A stretch of DNA of 64,000 nt from Lichenibacterium dinghuense (GCF_021730615.1 NZ_JAJLMN010000004.1:62001-126000), one strand, 5' to 3'. Positions 1 through 10,811 are shown, counted from the first letter of the stretch. Made by a program: numbers and translations. Notes: generated from the letters alone by a model not told the origin.

Positions 1-98
1 TCGTCGCCTCTGGTCCTATCGCCCGCCCCGGAAGCGGTGGGCCCGGCCCCGTCGGATTCAGGATCCGCACTGTCCTGCTTTGTCGCAGTGTCGGTCAT
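1..98 (-). CDS. N-terminus of an unknown protein, cut by the window edge
   Basis: Reading leftward from an ATG at 98, the frame stays open to base 1 (32 codons). It gives a hydrophilic Asp/Ser/Gly/Thr-rich start (MTDTATKQDSADPE...) typical of a real cytoplasmic N-terminus rather than the Arg-rich product of a shadow frame. A purine-rich AAAGGA lies about 12 bases upstream, slightly far for a ribosome site. No domain is visible in this short piece, so no function can be given. Confidence 0.35.
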   Translation of the reverse strand, partial: MTDTATKQDSADPESDGAGPTASGAGDRTRGD

Positions 99-381
99 GG
101 GGAGCGTCGTCCTTTCGTCGACCTCTGATTTGGGACGGGTCGTTCTCGCCCGAGGGCCAAGCGGGTCCACGGCCGGCAGCGGCGTGGCCGGGCTGGCGCG
201 GTCGCACTCGGCCCAGGGCTGGTGCCGGCCCGCCGGGGCTCCTCGGACGGGTGATCCCACGACGCAGCATCGTGACGTCGCGTCCGCCGTCCGAGGGAAG
301 GGCTCGGGCCTTCGGCGAGGTCGGGCATAGGCCTCCCCGATGCCGATCAGCACCCATCATCGTTGAGAGCCGTTCCGGCGC

Positions 382-720
382 TCAAGCCTTCAGCGGGTCG
401 TGTCCCCAATTCATCAGCGATTGACGCCAGCGCGTGTCCGTCACGTCGCCGTCGGGCTTCTGCGCCATATGCCGGTGCACGTAGCCGACGACTTTTCGCA
501 TATGGGCATAGTCGTCGTCGGTAAGTTCGGCCTTCTTGGTGCGCTTGATCTCAACGATGCGGCGTCCGGCCTCGTGGCCCACCGACTCATGCTCCCCCTC
601 GTGCGTCCAGCCGACGGCACGGCTTTCCTCCGTGGAAAGCCACTTTTCCAGCTCGGCCGGCTGCATGTTGACCGCCTCGTGGAACGCTCTTGCGATCTCG
701 TCGTGGTCCTCGATGTCCAT
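382..720 (-). CDS. DUF3140 family protein
   Basis: This 112-residue protein opens MDIEDHDEIARAFHEAVNM and contains the run SVGHEAGRRIVEI followed by DYAHMRKVVGYVHRHMAQ, which I recognise as the DUF3140 family of small soluble proteins. The length is normal for the family and it is full-length. Members occur in actinobacteria and alphaproteobacteria, often beside stress genes; no biochemical role is established. It stands alone, 110 bases downstream of the broken hybrid kinase on the same strand. The function is unknown. Confidence 0.8.
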   Translation of the reverse strand: MDIEDHDEIARAFHEAVNMQPAELEKWLSTEESRAVGWTHEGEHESVGHEAGRRIVEIKRTKKAELTDDDYAHMRKVVGYVHRHMAQKPDGDVTDTRWRQSLMNWGHDPLKA

Positions 721-830
721 CGCACACCTCCGTGATGCGGCATCCTGGACAGAAGACCGGCCCGCGGTCCTTGTTCCTTTACGCGGTCACCTGCCGCGGC
801 CCGGATCGCGCTCGATCTGAGAAGGAGGCG

Positions 831-3800
831 TCATGGTCCGATCATCTCCCGCACGCGCCGGGCGAGCGTGTCCACGGCGAAAGGTTTAGTCATCAACTGC
901 GTGCCGGGGTCGCGCGCGCCGACGCCGAAGTTCGCGTTCTCGGCATAACCAGTGATGAACAGCACCTTCAGGGTGGGACGCTGCGCGCGGGCCCGCTCGA
1001 CCATCTGCCGTCCATCGAGATCCGGCAGACCGACGTCGCTGACGAGCAGGTCGACACGTTGTCCCGAGCGCAGGATTTGCAGCCCGGACGGCCCATCCTC
1101 CGCCACCAGCATCCGATAGCCGAGATCCCCTAACACTTCGACGACGAGGTCGCGCACAACGGGGTCATCCTCGACGATCAGCACCGTCTCGCCCGACTCG
1201 GCGCGCCGCGACGATGACGCGCCTTCCGTAACGTCAGCCCCTGCCTCGTTCTGCGTCCGAGGCAGGTAGAGCTCGATGGTAGTGCCCCGCCCGGCTTCGG
1301 AGATGATCTTGGCGTGCCCTTTCGACTGTTTGGCGAAGCCGTAGATCATCGACAGCCCGAGCCCCGTGCCTCGGCCCGCGGGTTTCGTGGTGAAGAAGGG
1401 CTCGAAAGCTTTGGCGACGACCTCGGGCGGCATGCCCGTCCCGGTGTCGGTAACGCTCACGCGGACGAACTGCCCAGGCGTCACCTCGGGATGGTGCCGG
1501 GCATAGGCGTTGTCGAGACAGACGTTGGCTGTCTGGATGGTGATGCGCCCTCCTCCCGGCATCGCGTCGCGGGCATTGATACACAGATTGAGAACGGCGT
1601 TTTCGAGTTGGTGGGGGTCACACAGCGTCCGCCACAGCCCGTCGGCCCTGACGATCTCCAGACGGATCGCCTCGCCGATAGTCCGTCGCAGCAACTCATC
1701 GAGCGAAGCGACCAACGCGTCGGCGTCGACCACCGCGACGTCGAGCGGTTGCCGGCGCGCGAATGCGAGCAGGCGATGGGTCAAAGCTGCGGCGCGGCTG
1801 GCCGACGCGGAGGCCGCCCGAGCGTATCGCGAGACCGTGTCGGTGCGCCCCTGGTCGATGCGGGTCTGCATCAGGTCCAGCGAGCCGATGATGCCGGTGA
1901 GCAGGTTGTTGAAGTCGTGCGCGATGCCACCGGTGAGCTGGCCCACGGCTTCCATCTTCTGCGCTTGGCGCAGGGCGCCCTCGACCTCGGCCAGTTCCGC
2001 CTCGCGCGCGCGCTGGTCGGTCACGTCGCGGGCGACGCAGTAGAGCAGGCCGCCCTCGGGCACCGCGGTCTAGGACAAGGTCCGGTAGCGGTCATCCTTG
2101 GTTCGGAAGCGGTTCTCGAAGGCCAGCGTCGTGTTGCCGGCCGCGAGGCGGGCGACCTCGGCGCGGGTCTTTTCCCGGTCTTCGGGATGCTCCAGCCATT
2201 CGGAGGTGCGCCCGACGACATCGCTGGCAGACCAGCCGAGCACGCGCGTCCAGGCCGGGTTGACGCTGGTGAACACGCCGCGGCCGTCGGCGATGCAGAG
2301 CATGTCGTGGCTGACCTGCCAGATGCGGTCCCGCTCGGCCGTGCGCGCCGCGACCTCGCTTTCCAGTTTCTCGTTGGCGCGGCGGAGCGCTTCGGCGGCC
2401 TCGCGGCGGAGGCGGGCGAGTTGAAGGTTGGCGCCGATGCGGGCCAGGAGTTCGCGCGCCGAGAAGGGTTTGACGAGGTAGTCGTCCGCGCCCGCGTCAA
2501 GCCCCTCCACCTTGGCCTCGTCGCCGGCCCGCGCCGACAGCATGATGACGGGCACCTCGCGCAGCTTCGCGTCAGCCCGCAGGGCCGCGAGCAGCCCGAA
2601 GCCGTCCAAGCGTGGCATCATGACGTCGGTCAGGACAAGATCCGGCGCGGCATGGCGGGCCGCCTCCAGTGCGGCCTGACCATCTGGCACGACCTCGACG
2701 GTGTAGCCCTGTCGCGCGAGGAGGCGACGGACATGCTCGCGCATATCGTCATTGTCGTCGGCGAGAAGCACCCGGCCCTGGCCGCTGTCGAGAGCCCCGG
2801 ACAGCGCCTCCGCCGCGCCGTTGTCGAGCGGCGGGGCGTTGACCGTCCAGCGACGCGCTTCCTCGACGAAAGCCTCCGCCCGCACCGCGGTCGAGGAGCC
2901 CAGGCGGGGCGCCCCGACGGCTTCCGCAGGCAAGTGATCGCGTCCGAACGGCAAGGAAACCGAGAAGGTGCTGCCCCGGCCCGGCTCGCTTTCCACCTCC
3001 AGCGAGCCCTGGTGAAGCTTGACGAGTTCCTGCACCAGCGCCAGCCCGATGCCCGTACCCTCGAAGCTGCGACCGCGCGCGCCCTCGATGCGATGGAAGC
3101 GCTCGAACAGCTTGGGCACCTCGTCGGGGGCGATGCCGGTGCCGGTGTCGGCCACGGACAGCACGGCGCAGGGACCGTCCCGCATCACGCTGACCGCGAT
3201 GTCGCCCGTGAAGGTGTACTTGAAGGCATTGGAGAGGAGGTTGAGCACCACCTTCTCCCACATGTCCCGATCGACGTGGACCGACTCGCCGAGCGCGGGG
3301 CACTCGACCGAGAAGTCGAGGCCCGCCCCTTCGCAGAGAGAGCGGAAGTTGGAGGCCAGCTCGGCCGTGAAGGCGGCGAGGTCGACCGGCTCGAAACACG
3401 CGTTGGCGCGGCCAGCCTCGACGCGCGAAAAATCCAACAGCCCGTTGACGAGCCGCAGCAGGCGCAGCCCGTTGCGGTGGGCGACGTCGACCAGGGCGCG
3501 GTCTTCGGCCGGCAGGTTGAGCGTTGCCTTCGATAGAACTTCCTCCAAGGGGCTGAGCATCAGCGTCAGAGGGGTTCGGAATTCGTGACTGACGTTGGAG
3601 AAAAAGGCAGTCTTGGCCCGATCCAACTCGGCCAGCCGCTCCGCCCTGCGACGCTCTTCCTGGTAAGCGTCGGCACTGGCGATGGCGGACGATAGACTCG
3701 CTACGGCCTGCTCGCAGAAGGCGCGGTAGCGATCGTCGAAGCGGCGGCGCGCGCTGATCCCCAGAACGACGACGCCGACCGTCCCGGCGCTCGGCGAAGC

Positions 3801-4814
3801 GATCGGCAGCACGTAGGCTTGGCTCGGCGCTTCGGGCCAGGGGACACGCGGCAGGTCGGGGAAGCGCTGGTCGAGACCCTCGATGAGGCAAGCCTCGCCA
3901 CCGAGCCGGACGGCGCGGAGCTTCCAAGGGTCGCCGGCCGGCTCGTCCTCGGATACGCGCGCCGGCGCAAAGGCATCGGAATCACCCGCGCCGACCGCCG
4001 CGGCGCGGTCGAGCCGGCCTCGCCCGTCGCACAGGTAGATGAAGGCGAAGGGCACGTCATGGAGATCGCTGCCCAGAACCTCGGCGGCTGCCGCGCAGGC
4101 ATCGGCGCGCGTTTTGGCATCGAGCGCGCGCGCGGCGAGATCGCGCAGAAGCTGTGTTCGGCGGTCCGAGATCACGCGCGGGGTCGTCTCCGCGACAGCG
4201 GTGAAGATGCCCTCGACGTGTCCGCCCTCGCCGCGGATCGGGCTATAGGAATAGTAGAAGTAACACTCTTCGACGTAGCCGAACCGATTGAGCGGCAGCA
4301 GCTGATCGTCGGACCAGGTCGCCTCGCCTGTGTCCATCACGATCTGGAACATGGGACCGATGATGTCCCAGATCTCCGACCAGACCTCCCGCCCGGCGCG
4401 GCCGAAGGACCATGGGTGCTTGTTACCGACGACCGGCCGCCAAGCGTCATTGTAGATCAGCGCGAGATCTGGCCCGTAGTACAGCACGATCGGGAAGCGC
4501 GTGGTGAGGCAGATGCTCACCGCGGCTCGCAGGGCTTGCGACCAGCCAGCGACCGGTCCGAAAGCCGTTTGCGACCAATCCATCCCGCGCATGAGCGCGC
4601 CCATCTCGCCGCCGCCGGCCATGAAGCCAAGGTCGACGCGTTTGCCTGCCGCAGCAGCGTGGTACGGGGCGGGTGCGGAGGGCGCCGGCCGCCTATCGCG
4701 GGTCAAGTCGTCGCTTTCTTGAGTTTCGAGGCTGTTGAGGAGATCGGGCACGTCGGCGATCCATTGCGGATACCGGCCGTCCTGCCGACGGACTGCAACG
4801 AAAGCAAGGCACAT
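831..4814 (-). pseudogene. Tandem hybrid sensor histidine kinase, interrupted by an in-frame amber codon
   Basis: Two open frames (2070-4814 and 831-2063) lie in the same phase, separated only by TAG at 2070-2072. In order: PAS-like sensor (about residues 80-210), GAF-like segment (230-385), HisKA with SHEFRTP (His410), an HATPase with the N box NLLSNAFKYT, a receiver domain (VLLADDNDDM, phosphoacceptor Asp730), a PAS domain ending RYRTLS; then after the stop a second HisKA of the [11 protein letters not shown] type, a second HATPase ([17 protein letters not shown]) and a terminal receiver (SDVGLPDLDG). Related kinases read RTLSW at the break, so TGG to TAG is the likely lesion. The upstream part keeps a full kinase and receiver and could still be made; the downstream part has only a GTG at 2063. 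The start is uncertain: 4814, or the internal Met at 4622 just before the PAS. It is divergent from katG. Confidence 0.85.
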
Positions 4815-5063
4815 CGATCCATTGCCGCCGCCGTGCCAGGCGCGGCCCGTCGCCGCGCTGATCGCGGGACCGATGATGTGATCGTTGAGGCCGGACTGGA
4901 CGCCCGCAGATCCGATAACGATCTGAAAGCCAGAAGGTGGCGAGTGCGTGCCTCACGATGCGGGCGATCGCGATCTTTTACAATCTCTGGTTTGAGATCG
5001 GTGACGATCCTCGGTGGCGCGGCCGGAGAAGGGCGCGCCCGAGTCGAGCAGGAGACTTCCAGA

Positions 5064-7385
5064 ATGAATGATATGACGGTCGACAAGACCAACACCGAGT
5101 CCTACCCGATGGAGGGCAAGTGCCCGTTCGGCGGCGACCGCATCGGCGGCGCCCAGGGCGCTCGCCCGACGCTCGACAACTGGTACCCGCACCGCCTGCG
5201 GACCGAGGTGCTGCACCAGAACGGCCTCGCGGCCGACCCGCTCGGGCCCGACTTCGACTACGCGGCCGAGTTCAACAAGATCGACCTCCAGGCCCTCAAG
5301 GCCGACATCAAGTCCTTCCTCACCACCTCCGTGCCGTGGTGGCCGTCCGACTACGGCAACTACGGCCCGCAGATGATCCGCATGGCCTGGCACGCGGCCG
5401 GCACCTACCGCATCGCCGACGGGCGCGGCGGCGCCGGCACCGGCATGCAGCGCTTCGCGCCGGTCTCGTCCTGGTGGGACAACGGCAACACCGACAAGTC
5501 GCGCCGCCTCCTGCAGCCCATCAAGCACAAATACGGCAATGCCCTGTCCTGGGCCGACCTGATGGTGCTGACCGGCAACTGCGCGCTGGAGATCATGGGC
5601 CTGCCGACCTACGGCTTCGGCGGCGGCCGGCTCGACGCCTGGGAGGCCGACAACGCCACCTACTGGGGACCCGAGGTCGTCGACATGGGCAGCCTGTCGG
5701 ACTTCGAGAAGATGGTGAGCCGCGACGAGCGCTGGCGGGGGAAGAACGGCGACGCCGACTACGACCTTGAGAACCCGCTCGCCGCCTCGCACCAGGCGCT
5801 GATCTACGTCAACCCGGAGGGCTCCAACGCCGACGGCATCCCGCTCAACTCGGCCCGCGACATCCGCGTCACTTTCACGCGGATGGCGATGAACGACGAG
5901 GAGACCGTGGCGCTGATCGCGGGCGGCCACGCCTTCGGCAAGAGCCACGGCATGGTGGCCTCGAAGGAGATCGGCGCCCCGCCCGAGATGGCGCCCATGG
6001 AGGCCATGGGCCTCGGCTGGCACAACCCCAAGGGCGAGGGCCATGGCAAGGACACGATGACCAACGGCATCGAGGGCTCCTGGACGCCGAACCCGACCAA
6101 GTGGGACAACGCCTACCTGGAGAACCTGTTCAAGTACGACTGGGAACAGACGAAGAGCCCGGCCGGCTCGCTGCAATGGAAGCCGAAGGACCCGGACGCG
6201 CCGCGCACCCCCGACGCGCACGTTCCCGGCAAGACGCACCACCTCATGATGATGACCTCGGACATCGCGCTGAAGGTCGACCCCGAGTACCGCAAGGTGT
6301 GCGAGAAGTTCCTGGGCGACTTCGACGCCTTCACCCAGGCCTTTTCCAAGGCGTGGTACAAGCTGACCCACCGCGACATGGGCCCGAAGCACCGCTACCT
6401 CGGCGCCGAGGCGACGATCGAGGACGGGCTCCTGTGGCAGGACCCGCTGCCCGAGCGCGACTACGACCTCGTCGGCGACGCCGAGATCGCGGACCTCAAG
6501 GCGCGCATCGCCGCGACCGGCCTTTCCGTGTCGGACCTCGCCTTCGCGGCCTTCTCGGCGGCGGCGCCCTACCGCGACAGCGACAAGCGCGGCGGCGCCA
6601 ACGGCGGCCGGCTGGCGCTCGCCCCGCAGAAGGACTGGGCGGTCAACCGGCGGGCCGCGCCGGTCATCGAGGCGCTTCGGGGCGTGAAGGCGAATTTCGA
6701 TGGCTCGCGCACGGACGGGATGCGGGTGTCGCTGGCCGACCTCATCGTGCTCGGCGGCTGCGTCGCGGTGGAGCGGGCGGCGCGGGACGCCGGGGTCGAG
6801 GCCGCGATGCCGTTCACCCCGGGCCGGGTCGACACCACGCAGGCGCTGACCGACGTCGAGATGTTCACTTGGCTCAGGCCGGTGGTGGACGGGTTCCGCA
6901 ACTTCGTCGGCGCGGAGTTCGCCGACGTGGCGCGGGGCGTGTCGCCCGAGGAGATGTTCCTCGACAAGGCGAACCTGCTCAAGCTGACTGTGCCCGAGTG
7001 GGTAGTGCTGACGGGGGGCCTGCGCGCGCTCGGCGCCAACCACGACGGCTCGGACCTCGGCGTGCTCACCGACCGCGTGGGCACGCTGACGACGGACTTC
7101 TTCCGCAACCTGCTCGACACCGAGGTCGTGTGGGAGAAGGCCGACGCGGAGGGGATGGGCTTCGTCGGCCGCGACCGGGCGAGCGGGGCGGAGAAGTTCC
7201 GCGCGTCGCGCTTCGACCTCGTGTTCGGCGCCAACGCGCAGCTGCGCTCGACCGCGGACGTCTACGCGGGCAGCGACGGCCAGGAGCGGTTCGTGCGCGA
7301 CTTCGTCCGCGTGTGGGACAAGGTGATGATGCTGGACCGCTACGATGTGAAGGGCCACCGCCGCCACGCGCCCATGGCGGCCTGA
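5064..7385 (+). CDS. katG: Catalase-peroxidase KatG
   Basis: This haem enzyme breaks down hydrogen peroxide by catalase and peroxidase activity in the cytoplasm. The 773-residue product has normal length, with the duplicated plant-type peroxidase fold. The distal site is [10 protein letters not shown] (Arg106, Trp109, His110); the proximal haem ligand lies in [10 protein letters not shown] (His289). The Tyr and Met of the Met-Tyr-Trp adduct are in [11 protein letters not shown] and the later MGLGWHNP region. The ATG at 5064 follows AGGAG at 5050-5054; the frame is open far upstream but only this start matches the family N-terminus ([11 protein letters not shown]). The gene is divergent from the broken sensor kinase, with 249 bases between them. 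No OxyR site could be assigned by eye. Confidence 0.98.
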   Translation: MNDMTVDKTNTESYPMEGKCPFGGDRIGGAQGARPTLDNWYPHRLRTEVLHQNGLAADPLGPDFDYAAEFNKIDLQALKADIKSFLTTSVPWWPSDYGNYGPQMIRMAWHAAGTYRIADGRGGAGTGMQRFAPVSSWWDNGNTDKSRRLLQPIKHKYGNALSWADLMVLTGNCALEIMGLPTYGFGGGRLDAWEADNATYWGPEVVDMGSLSDFEKMVSRDERWRGKNGDADYDLENPLAASHQALIYVNPEGSNADGIPLNSARDIRVTFTRMAMNDEETVALIAGGHAFGKSHGMVASKEIGAPPEMAPMEAMGLGWHNPKGEGHGKDTMTNGIEGSWTPNPTKWDNAYLENLFKYDWEQTKSPAGSLQWKPKDPDAPRTPDAHVPGKTHHLMMMTSDIALKVDPEYRKVCEKFLGDFDAFTQAFSKAWYKLTHRDMGPKHRYLGAEATIEDGLLWQDPLPERDYDLVGDAEIADLKARIAATGLSVSDLAFAAFSAAAPYRDSDKRGGANGGRLALAPQKDWAVNRRAAPVIEALRGVKANFDGSRTDGMRVSLADLIVLGGCVAVERAARDAGVEAAMPFTPGRVDTTQALTDVEMFTWLRPVVDGFRNFVGAEFADVARGVSPEEMFLDKANLLKLTVPEWVVLTGGLRALGANHDGSDLGVLTDRVGTLTTDFFRNLLDTEVVWEKADAEGMGFVGRDRASGAEKFRASRFDLVFGANAQLRSTADVYAGSDGQERFVRDFVRVWDKVMMLDRYDVKGHRRHAPMAA

Positions 7386-7655
7386 AGGAGGCCCGGGGCC
7401 GCCCGTCAGTTCGGGCGTAGCTCCGGCGCGCCGCACGGGTCGAGAATACTCACACAGAGCCGGGCCGACCGGCTTCACGGCTGGGTGGCCTTCGCAGACC
7501 GCCTCGGTCGACCTAGCGGGGTTGCCGATTGCAACCCTTTGCACCGCATCCGCGGTTCCCGCGCCGGTAGCCCGGCTCGCATTCGTGTGCCGGCCGGCGT
7601 TCCAGATTTGCGGTGGCACCCTCGCGCGGCTACTGGCATCCAGGTTTGATCGACC

Positions 7656-9770
7656 ATGACGAATGTGATCGTGATCCGTGCCGGTGGTCAAACGCTGGCG
7701 CTGGGCCTGCCCGAGCGCGGCATGCCGCTCATCCTCGGCCTGTTCGAGGGAGTGGGTGCGGACGTGTCGGATGGGCTGCCCACCCTGGTTCAGCCCCCGC
7801 TGCGCCACAACGGCGTCGACGGCGCCCCGCCCGAGGCGGCGCTGCTGCCCACCGGCGCCTTCGGCTTCTTCGGCTGGCCCGCCCTCTCCGGCCACCGCGA
7901 CGGCCGCGACTGGACGCTGCTGTTCGCGGGGTGGGGCGCCGAGGAGCGGCCCGGCGCGGCCGTGCTGCGCGCGGTGGACGAGGACGCCGGGCTGGAGATC
8001 GCGCTCCACGTCGCCGGCACGGCTTCGGGCGTCTGGACGATGCGCTCGGAGGTGACCAACCTCGCCCGCACGCCCTTCGCTCTCGACCGCTGCATGGCGG
8101 GCACGATGGCCGTGCCCCGCGCGGCGGACCGACTGGTGGCGCATGACGGCGGCTGGGGCCGCGAGTTCCACGCCGTCGAGGAGCGGCTCGGCCTCGGCGC
8201 CTGGCTGCGCGAGAGCCGCCGCGGCCGCACCTCGCACGACCGCTCGCCGACGCTGTTCCTGCGCGAGGCGGACGGCCCGGCCTGGGGCTTCCACCTCGGC
8301 TGGAGCGGCAACCATGTCGTCTGCGTCGATCCGCTGGAGGACGGGCGGCGCCTCGTCCACGCCGGCGAGCTGTTCGAGCCGGGCGAGATGCGCCTCGAGC
8401 CGGGCGACGCTTATGCGAGCCCGGCGCTGCACTGGGCGCGGGCGGCGGACCTCGCCGCCGTCGCGGCCGCGTTCCGGGCCCACGTGCGCGCCGACGTGCT
8501 GCGCTGGCCGGGCGGGGCGATGCGGCCGCGGCCCGTGACCCTGAACACCTGGGAGGGCAACCACTTCAACCACGACCAGAACGACCTCATCCGCCAAGCC
8601 GAGGCCGCGGCGGCGCTCGGCGTCGAGCGCTTCGTTCTCGACGACGGCTGGTTCGGGCGCCGCGACGACGTCACCTCCTCGCTCGGCGACTGGGCGGTCG
8701 ACCGGCGCAAGTATCCGGACGGGCTCGGGCCGCTCGTCGAGCGCGTGACGGCGCTCGGCATGGAGTTCGGCCTCTGGTTCGAGCCCGAGATGGCCGACCC
8801 CGACAGCGACCTGCTGCGCGCCCACCCCGACTGGGCGCTCAGGGTCGAGGGGCGGCCGGCGCCGCTGTCGCGCCACCAGCTCGTGCTCGACCTGACCCGG
8901 CCCGAGGCGGCCGACCACGTCTTCGCGCAGATGGACGCCGTGCTCTCCGCCCATCCGGTGCGCTGCATCAAGTGGGACATGAATCGCGACCTCGCGGCCG
9001 CGGCGGGCGAGGACGGTCGCGCCGCGGCCGCGCGCCAAACCCGCGCCGCCTACGCGCTGATGGACCGCCTGCGCGCCGCCCACCCGGAGGTCGAGATCGA
9101 GAGCTGCGCGTCGGGCGGGGGCCGCGTCGACTACGGCGTCCTGTCGCGCGCGCACCGCGTCTGGCTGTCGGACTGCACGGACGCGCTCGACCGCCTCGCC
9201 ATCCAGTCCGGCGCGGCGCTGTTCCTGCCGCCGGAGGTGGTCGGCTGTCACGTGTCGGCATCGCCCAACCACACCACCGGCCGTCGGCACAGCCTCGCCT
9301 TCCGCGCCACCGTGGCCATCGACGGTCATTTCGGCGTCGAGCTGAACCCGCTGGAGCTGACCGACGGCGAGCGCGAGGAGTTGAAGGATTGGATTGCACT
9401 CCACAAGCGGCTGCGCCCGCTGTTCCACGGGCGGGGCGCGCTGTTCCGGCACCCGGTCGTTGACGGGCGCCACGTCCATGGCGTGGTCGGTGAGGCTCAT
9501 GCCGCCGTGGTTGTGGCCCAGGCCGGGCAGATGATGCGGCAGGGGCCCGACAACATCCGCGTGCCCGGCCTGCCGCAGGGCCGCTGGCGCATCGCCGCCC
9601 TGCACCCGGCGGAGCCGGCCTTCACGCGCTCGACGCGCGAGCGCGACGCCGTGCTGCGCGGCGAGGTCGCCGCGACGGCGGACGAACTCGCGGCGGTCGG
9701 CCTGCCCCTGCCGCCGTTGAGGCCCGAGTCGGCCTTGGTCGTGGAACTCGCGGCCGAACCGGCGAAGTGA
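7656..9770 (+). CDS. GH36 alpha-galactosidase
   Basis: This is predicted to hydrolyse terminal alpha-1,6-galactosides such as melibiose and raffinose. The 704-residue product has the GH36 layout: an N-terminal beta-sandwich (about 1-290), a TIM barrel entered by NTWEGNHFNHD and LDDGWFG, and a C-terminal beta domain. The nucleophile is Asp441 in KWDMNRD and the acid/base is Asp506 in SDCTDALDR; ESCASGGGR is also intact. There is no signal peptide, so it should act in the cytoplasm on imported sugar. No transporter or regulator is adjacent, so it is an isolated catabolic gene. The 270 bases between katG and this start hold no gene I can support. Confidence 0.93.
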   Translation: MTNVIVIRAGGQTLALGLPERGMPLILGLFEGVGADVSDGLPTLVQPPLRHNGVDGAPPEAALLPTGAFGFFGWPALSGHRDGRDWTLLFAGWGAEERPGAAVLRAVDEDAGLEIALHVAGTASGVWTMRSEVTNLARTPFALDRCMAGTMAVPRAADRLVAHDGGWGREFHAVEERLGLGAWLRESRRGRTSHDRSPTLFLREADGPAWGFHLGWSGNHVVCVDPLEDGRRLVHAGELFEPGEMRLEPGDAYASPALHWARAADLAAVAAAFRAHVRADVLRWPGGAMRPRPVTLNTWEGNHFNHDQNDLIRQAEAAAALGVERFVLDDGWFGRRDDVTSSLGDWAVDRRKYPDGLGPLVERVTALGMEFGLWFEPEMADPDSDLLRAHPDWALRVEGRPAPLSRHQLVLDLTRPEAADHVFAQMDAVLSAHPVRCIKWDMNRDLAAAAGEDGRAAAARQTRAAYALMDRLRAAHPEVEIESCASGGGRVDYGVLSRAHRVWLSDCTDALDRLAIQSGAALFLPPEVVGCHVSASPNHTTGRRHSLAFRATVAIDGHFGVELNPLELTDGEREELKDWIALHKRLRPLFHGRGALFRHPVVDGRHVHGVVGEAHAAVVVAQAGQMMRQGPDNIRVPGLPQGRWRIAALHPAEPAFTRSTRERDAVLRGEVAATADELAAVGLPLPPLRPESALVVELAAEPAK

Positions 9771-9801
9771 CTGATCGTCTGCTCAGACCTTATGACAGCT
9801 C

Positions 9802-9836
9802 GAAAGCAGCCGGACCGCTGTCCACCCAACTTTGCC
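9802..9836 (+). repeat. Interspersed repeat, copy A
   Basis: This intergenic stretch contains GCAGCCGGACCGCTGTCCAC followed by CCAA and a short T run. Closely similar sequences occur at 12030-12062 (opposite orientation) and 40614-40649. This copy lies between the stop codons of the alpha-galactosidase and the VapC-like gene. Confidence 0.6.
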
Positions 9837-9893
9837 GTTGAGGGACGAGCTACACGGGCCGCTGAAAACTATCTCCGCTTGGTCCCGACTCTA

Positions 9894-10316
9894 TCAGTTC
9901 GCCCAGGGGTCGACGCACTTCACTCCCTGTGCGAGATAGCCAGCGGCCTCACGGGTGGCGACCAGGCGGGCACCGCGCGCCTTGGCGATGGCCGCGACCT
10001 GCCCCACGGCCGTGGTGACCGCCTCACCGGCAGCCTGCCGCTTCGGGGTGAGATCTCCGTAGGCCGCTGCCGCGGCGCGGTCGAAGGGCAAGATGCGGCC
10101 GCCCAGGCCCTCCCCGAGCAGGCGAGCGACGGCCTGGCCCAAGGCGTCGCGGCGCCGTCCCTTGGGCAGGGAGGCGAGGGCGGCCGCGACCTCCGCTTCG
10201 CTGACCGTGGTGGTGTAGAGCTCGCCTCGTCGCTGAACGGCCAGCCATGCCATCACGGTCGGATCCGGCTCGGGCTTGAGGAGTTCGGCCAGCACCTCGG
10301 TGTCGAGCACGATCAC
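9894..10316 (-). CDS. VapC-like PIN-domain protein with a degenerate active site
   Basis: The 140-residue product has the PIN toxin pattern: MIVLDTEVLAELLKP at the start, TTTVSEAEVAAALASLP, the RILPFDRAAAAAYGDL helix and a C-terminal GVKCVDPW. Active VapC toxins cut tRNA or other RNA with a cluster of acidic residues. Asp5 and Glu42 are present. The third acid, normally in a DAQIAAIA-type helix, is Val104 here (VGQVAAIA), and the usual TRNxxDF is TREAAGY, so the metal-binding Asn/Asp is lost. The Asn expected at position 7 is Glu. Its ATG overlaps the antitoxin stop by 4 bases (ATGA), the normal antitoxin-then-toxin coupling. The fold and operon are well supported; nuclease activity is doubtful. 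Confidence 0.85.
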   Translation of the reverse strand: MIVLDTEVLAELLKPEPDPTVMAWLAVQRRGELYTTTVSEAEVAAALASLPKGRRRDALGQAVARLLGEGLGGRILPFDRAAAAAYGDLTPKRQAAGEAVTTAVGQVAAIAKARGARLVATREAAGYLAQGVKCVDPWAN

Positions 10317-10726
10317 TGGCGGCGCTTCCGAGGGCTGGTTGGGGCAGGTGTTATCGGCGGATCGATGACCGGCTCCGGGGCAGGGGACGCCACCACAGTC
10401 GATGCATCAGTTGTCTCGGTTGTGACATCATCCGCGTCGCTGAGCTGAGGCGGTTGCCGTGGTGCGGAGCGTGCCGGCAGCTCGAGGTCGACGCCCCCGA
10501 GCGGAGCGAAAAGGCCGCGCGCGAAGGCGCCGAGATCTGTGCTCTCGTCGTCGGGAGCGGACAGGGCGGCTTCGAGGATGGCGCGTGCCTCGGCCTCCAT
10601 CGAGCGTGCATTGTGGGCGGCCCGTACGCGCAGCCGCGCCTTGAGTTCGGGCGAGAGGCCGCGCACGGTCACGGCATTGCCGGGCAGCTTGGAGAGTTGG
10701 TCGACGTTCATTCTGGAATGATCCAA
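10313..10726 (-). CDS. VapB/FitA-like ribbon-helix-helix antitoxin with a long Pro-rich tail
   Basis: Residues about 17-55 (AVTVRGLSPELKARLRVRAA then SMEAEARAILEAAL) match the ribbon-helix-helix DNA-binding domain of FitA/VapB antitoxins, which bind their own promoter and neutralise the cognate PIN toxin. Such antitoxins usually end at about 75-85 residues. This one continues to 137 with a disordered, Pro/Thr/Ser-rich stretch ending in SPRKRRQ. Start choice is open: Met at 10726 or the Met five codons later at 10711, just ahead of the conserved part. It is translationally coupled to the VapC-like gene. The odd tail and the degenerate toxin may have drifted together. Confidence 0.85.
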   Translation of the reverse strand: MDHSRMNVDQLSKLPGNAVTVRGLSPELKARLRVRAAHNARSMEAEARAILEAALSAPDDESTDLGAFARGLFAPLGGVDLELPARSAPRQPPQLSDADDVTTETTDASTVVASPAPEPVIDPPITPAPTSPRKRRQ

Positions 10727-10739
10727 AGCGGTGTTGCGG

Positions 10740-10811
10740 TGATAGCATCGAATCGTCTCACCTGCGATATCGATCTGCCGTGACGCAGCGTTGGTTCGAT
10801 CCTTGCTATCA
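10740..10811. promoter_or_regulatory. Possible operator: inverted TGATAGCA / TGCTATCA pair
   Basis: TGATAGCA at 10740-10747 and its reverse complement TGCTATCA at 10804-10811 flank the promoter region immediately upstream of the antitoxin gene, with similar flanking bases (CGAATC and GGATCG side). Ribbon-helix-helix antitoxins bind such inverted sites. The 56-base spacing is long for a single operator, so these may be two half-sites or chance. Confidence 0.3.

Noticed and set aside
2070..2072. The amber codon as a recoded amino acid (pyrrolysine-like)
   Set aside because: No suppressor tRNA or recoding gene is visible, and relatives have an ordinary Trp at this place.
4953..9605. A very long open frame on the minus strand opposite katG and the alpha-galactosidase
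   Set aside because: It is a shadow of two well-supported plus-strand genes in high-GC DNA; its product is Arg/Gly/His-rich with no motif.
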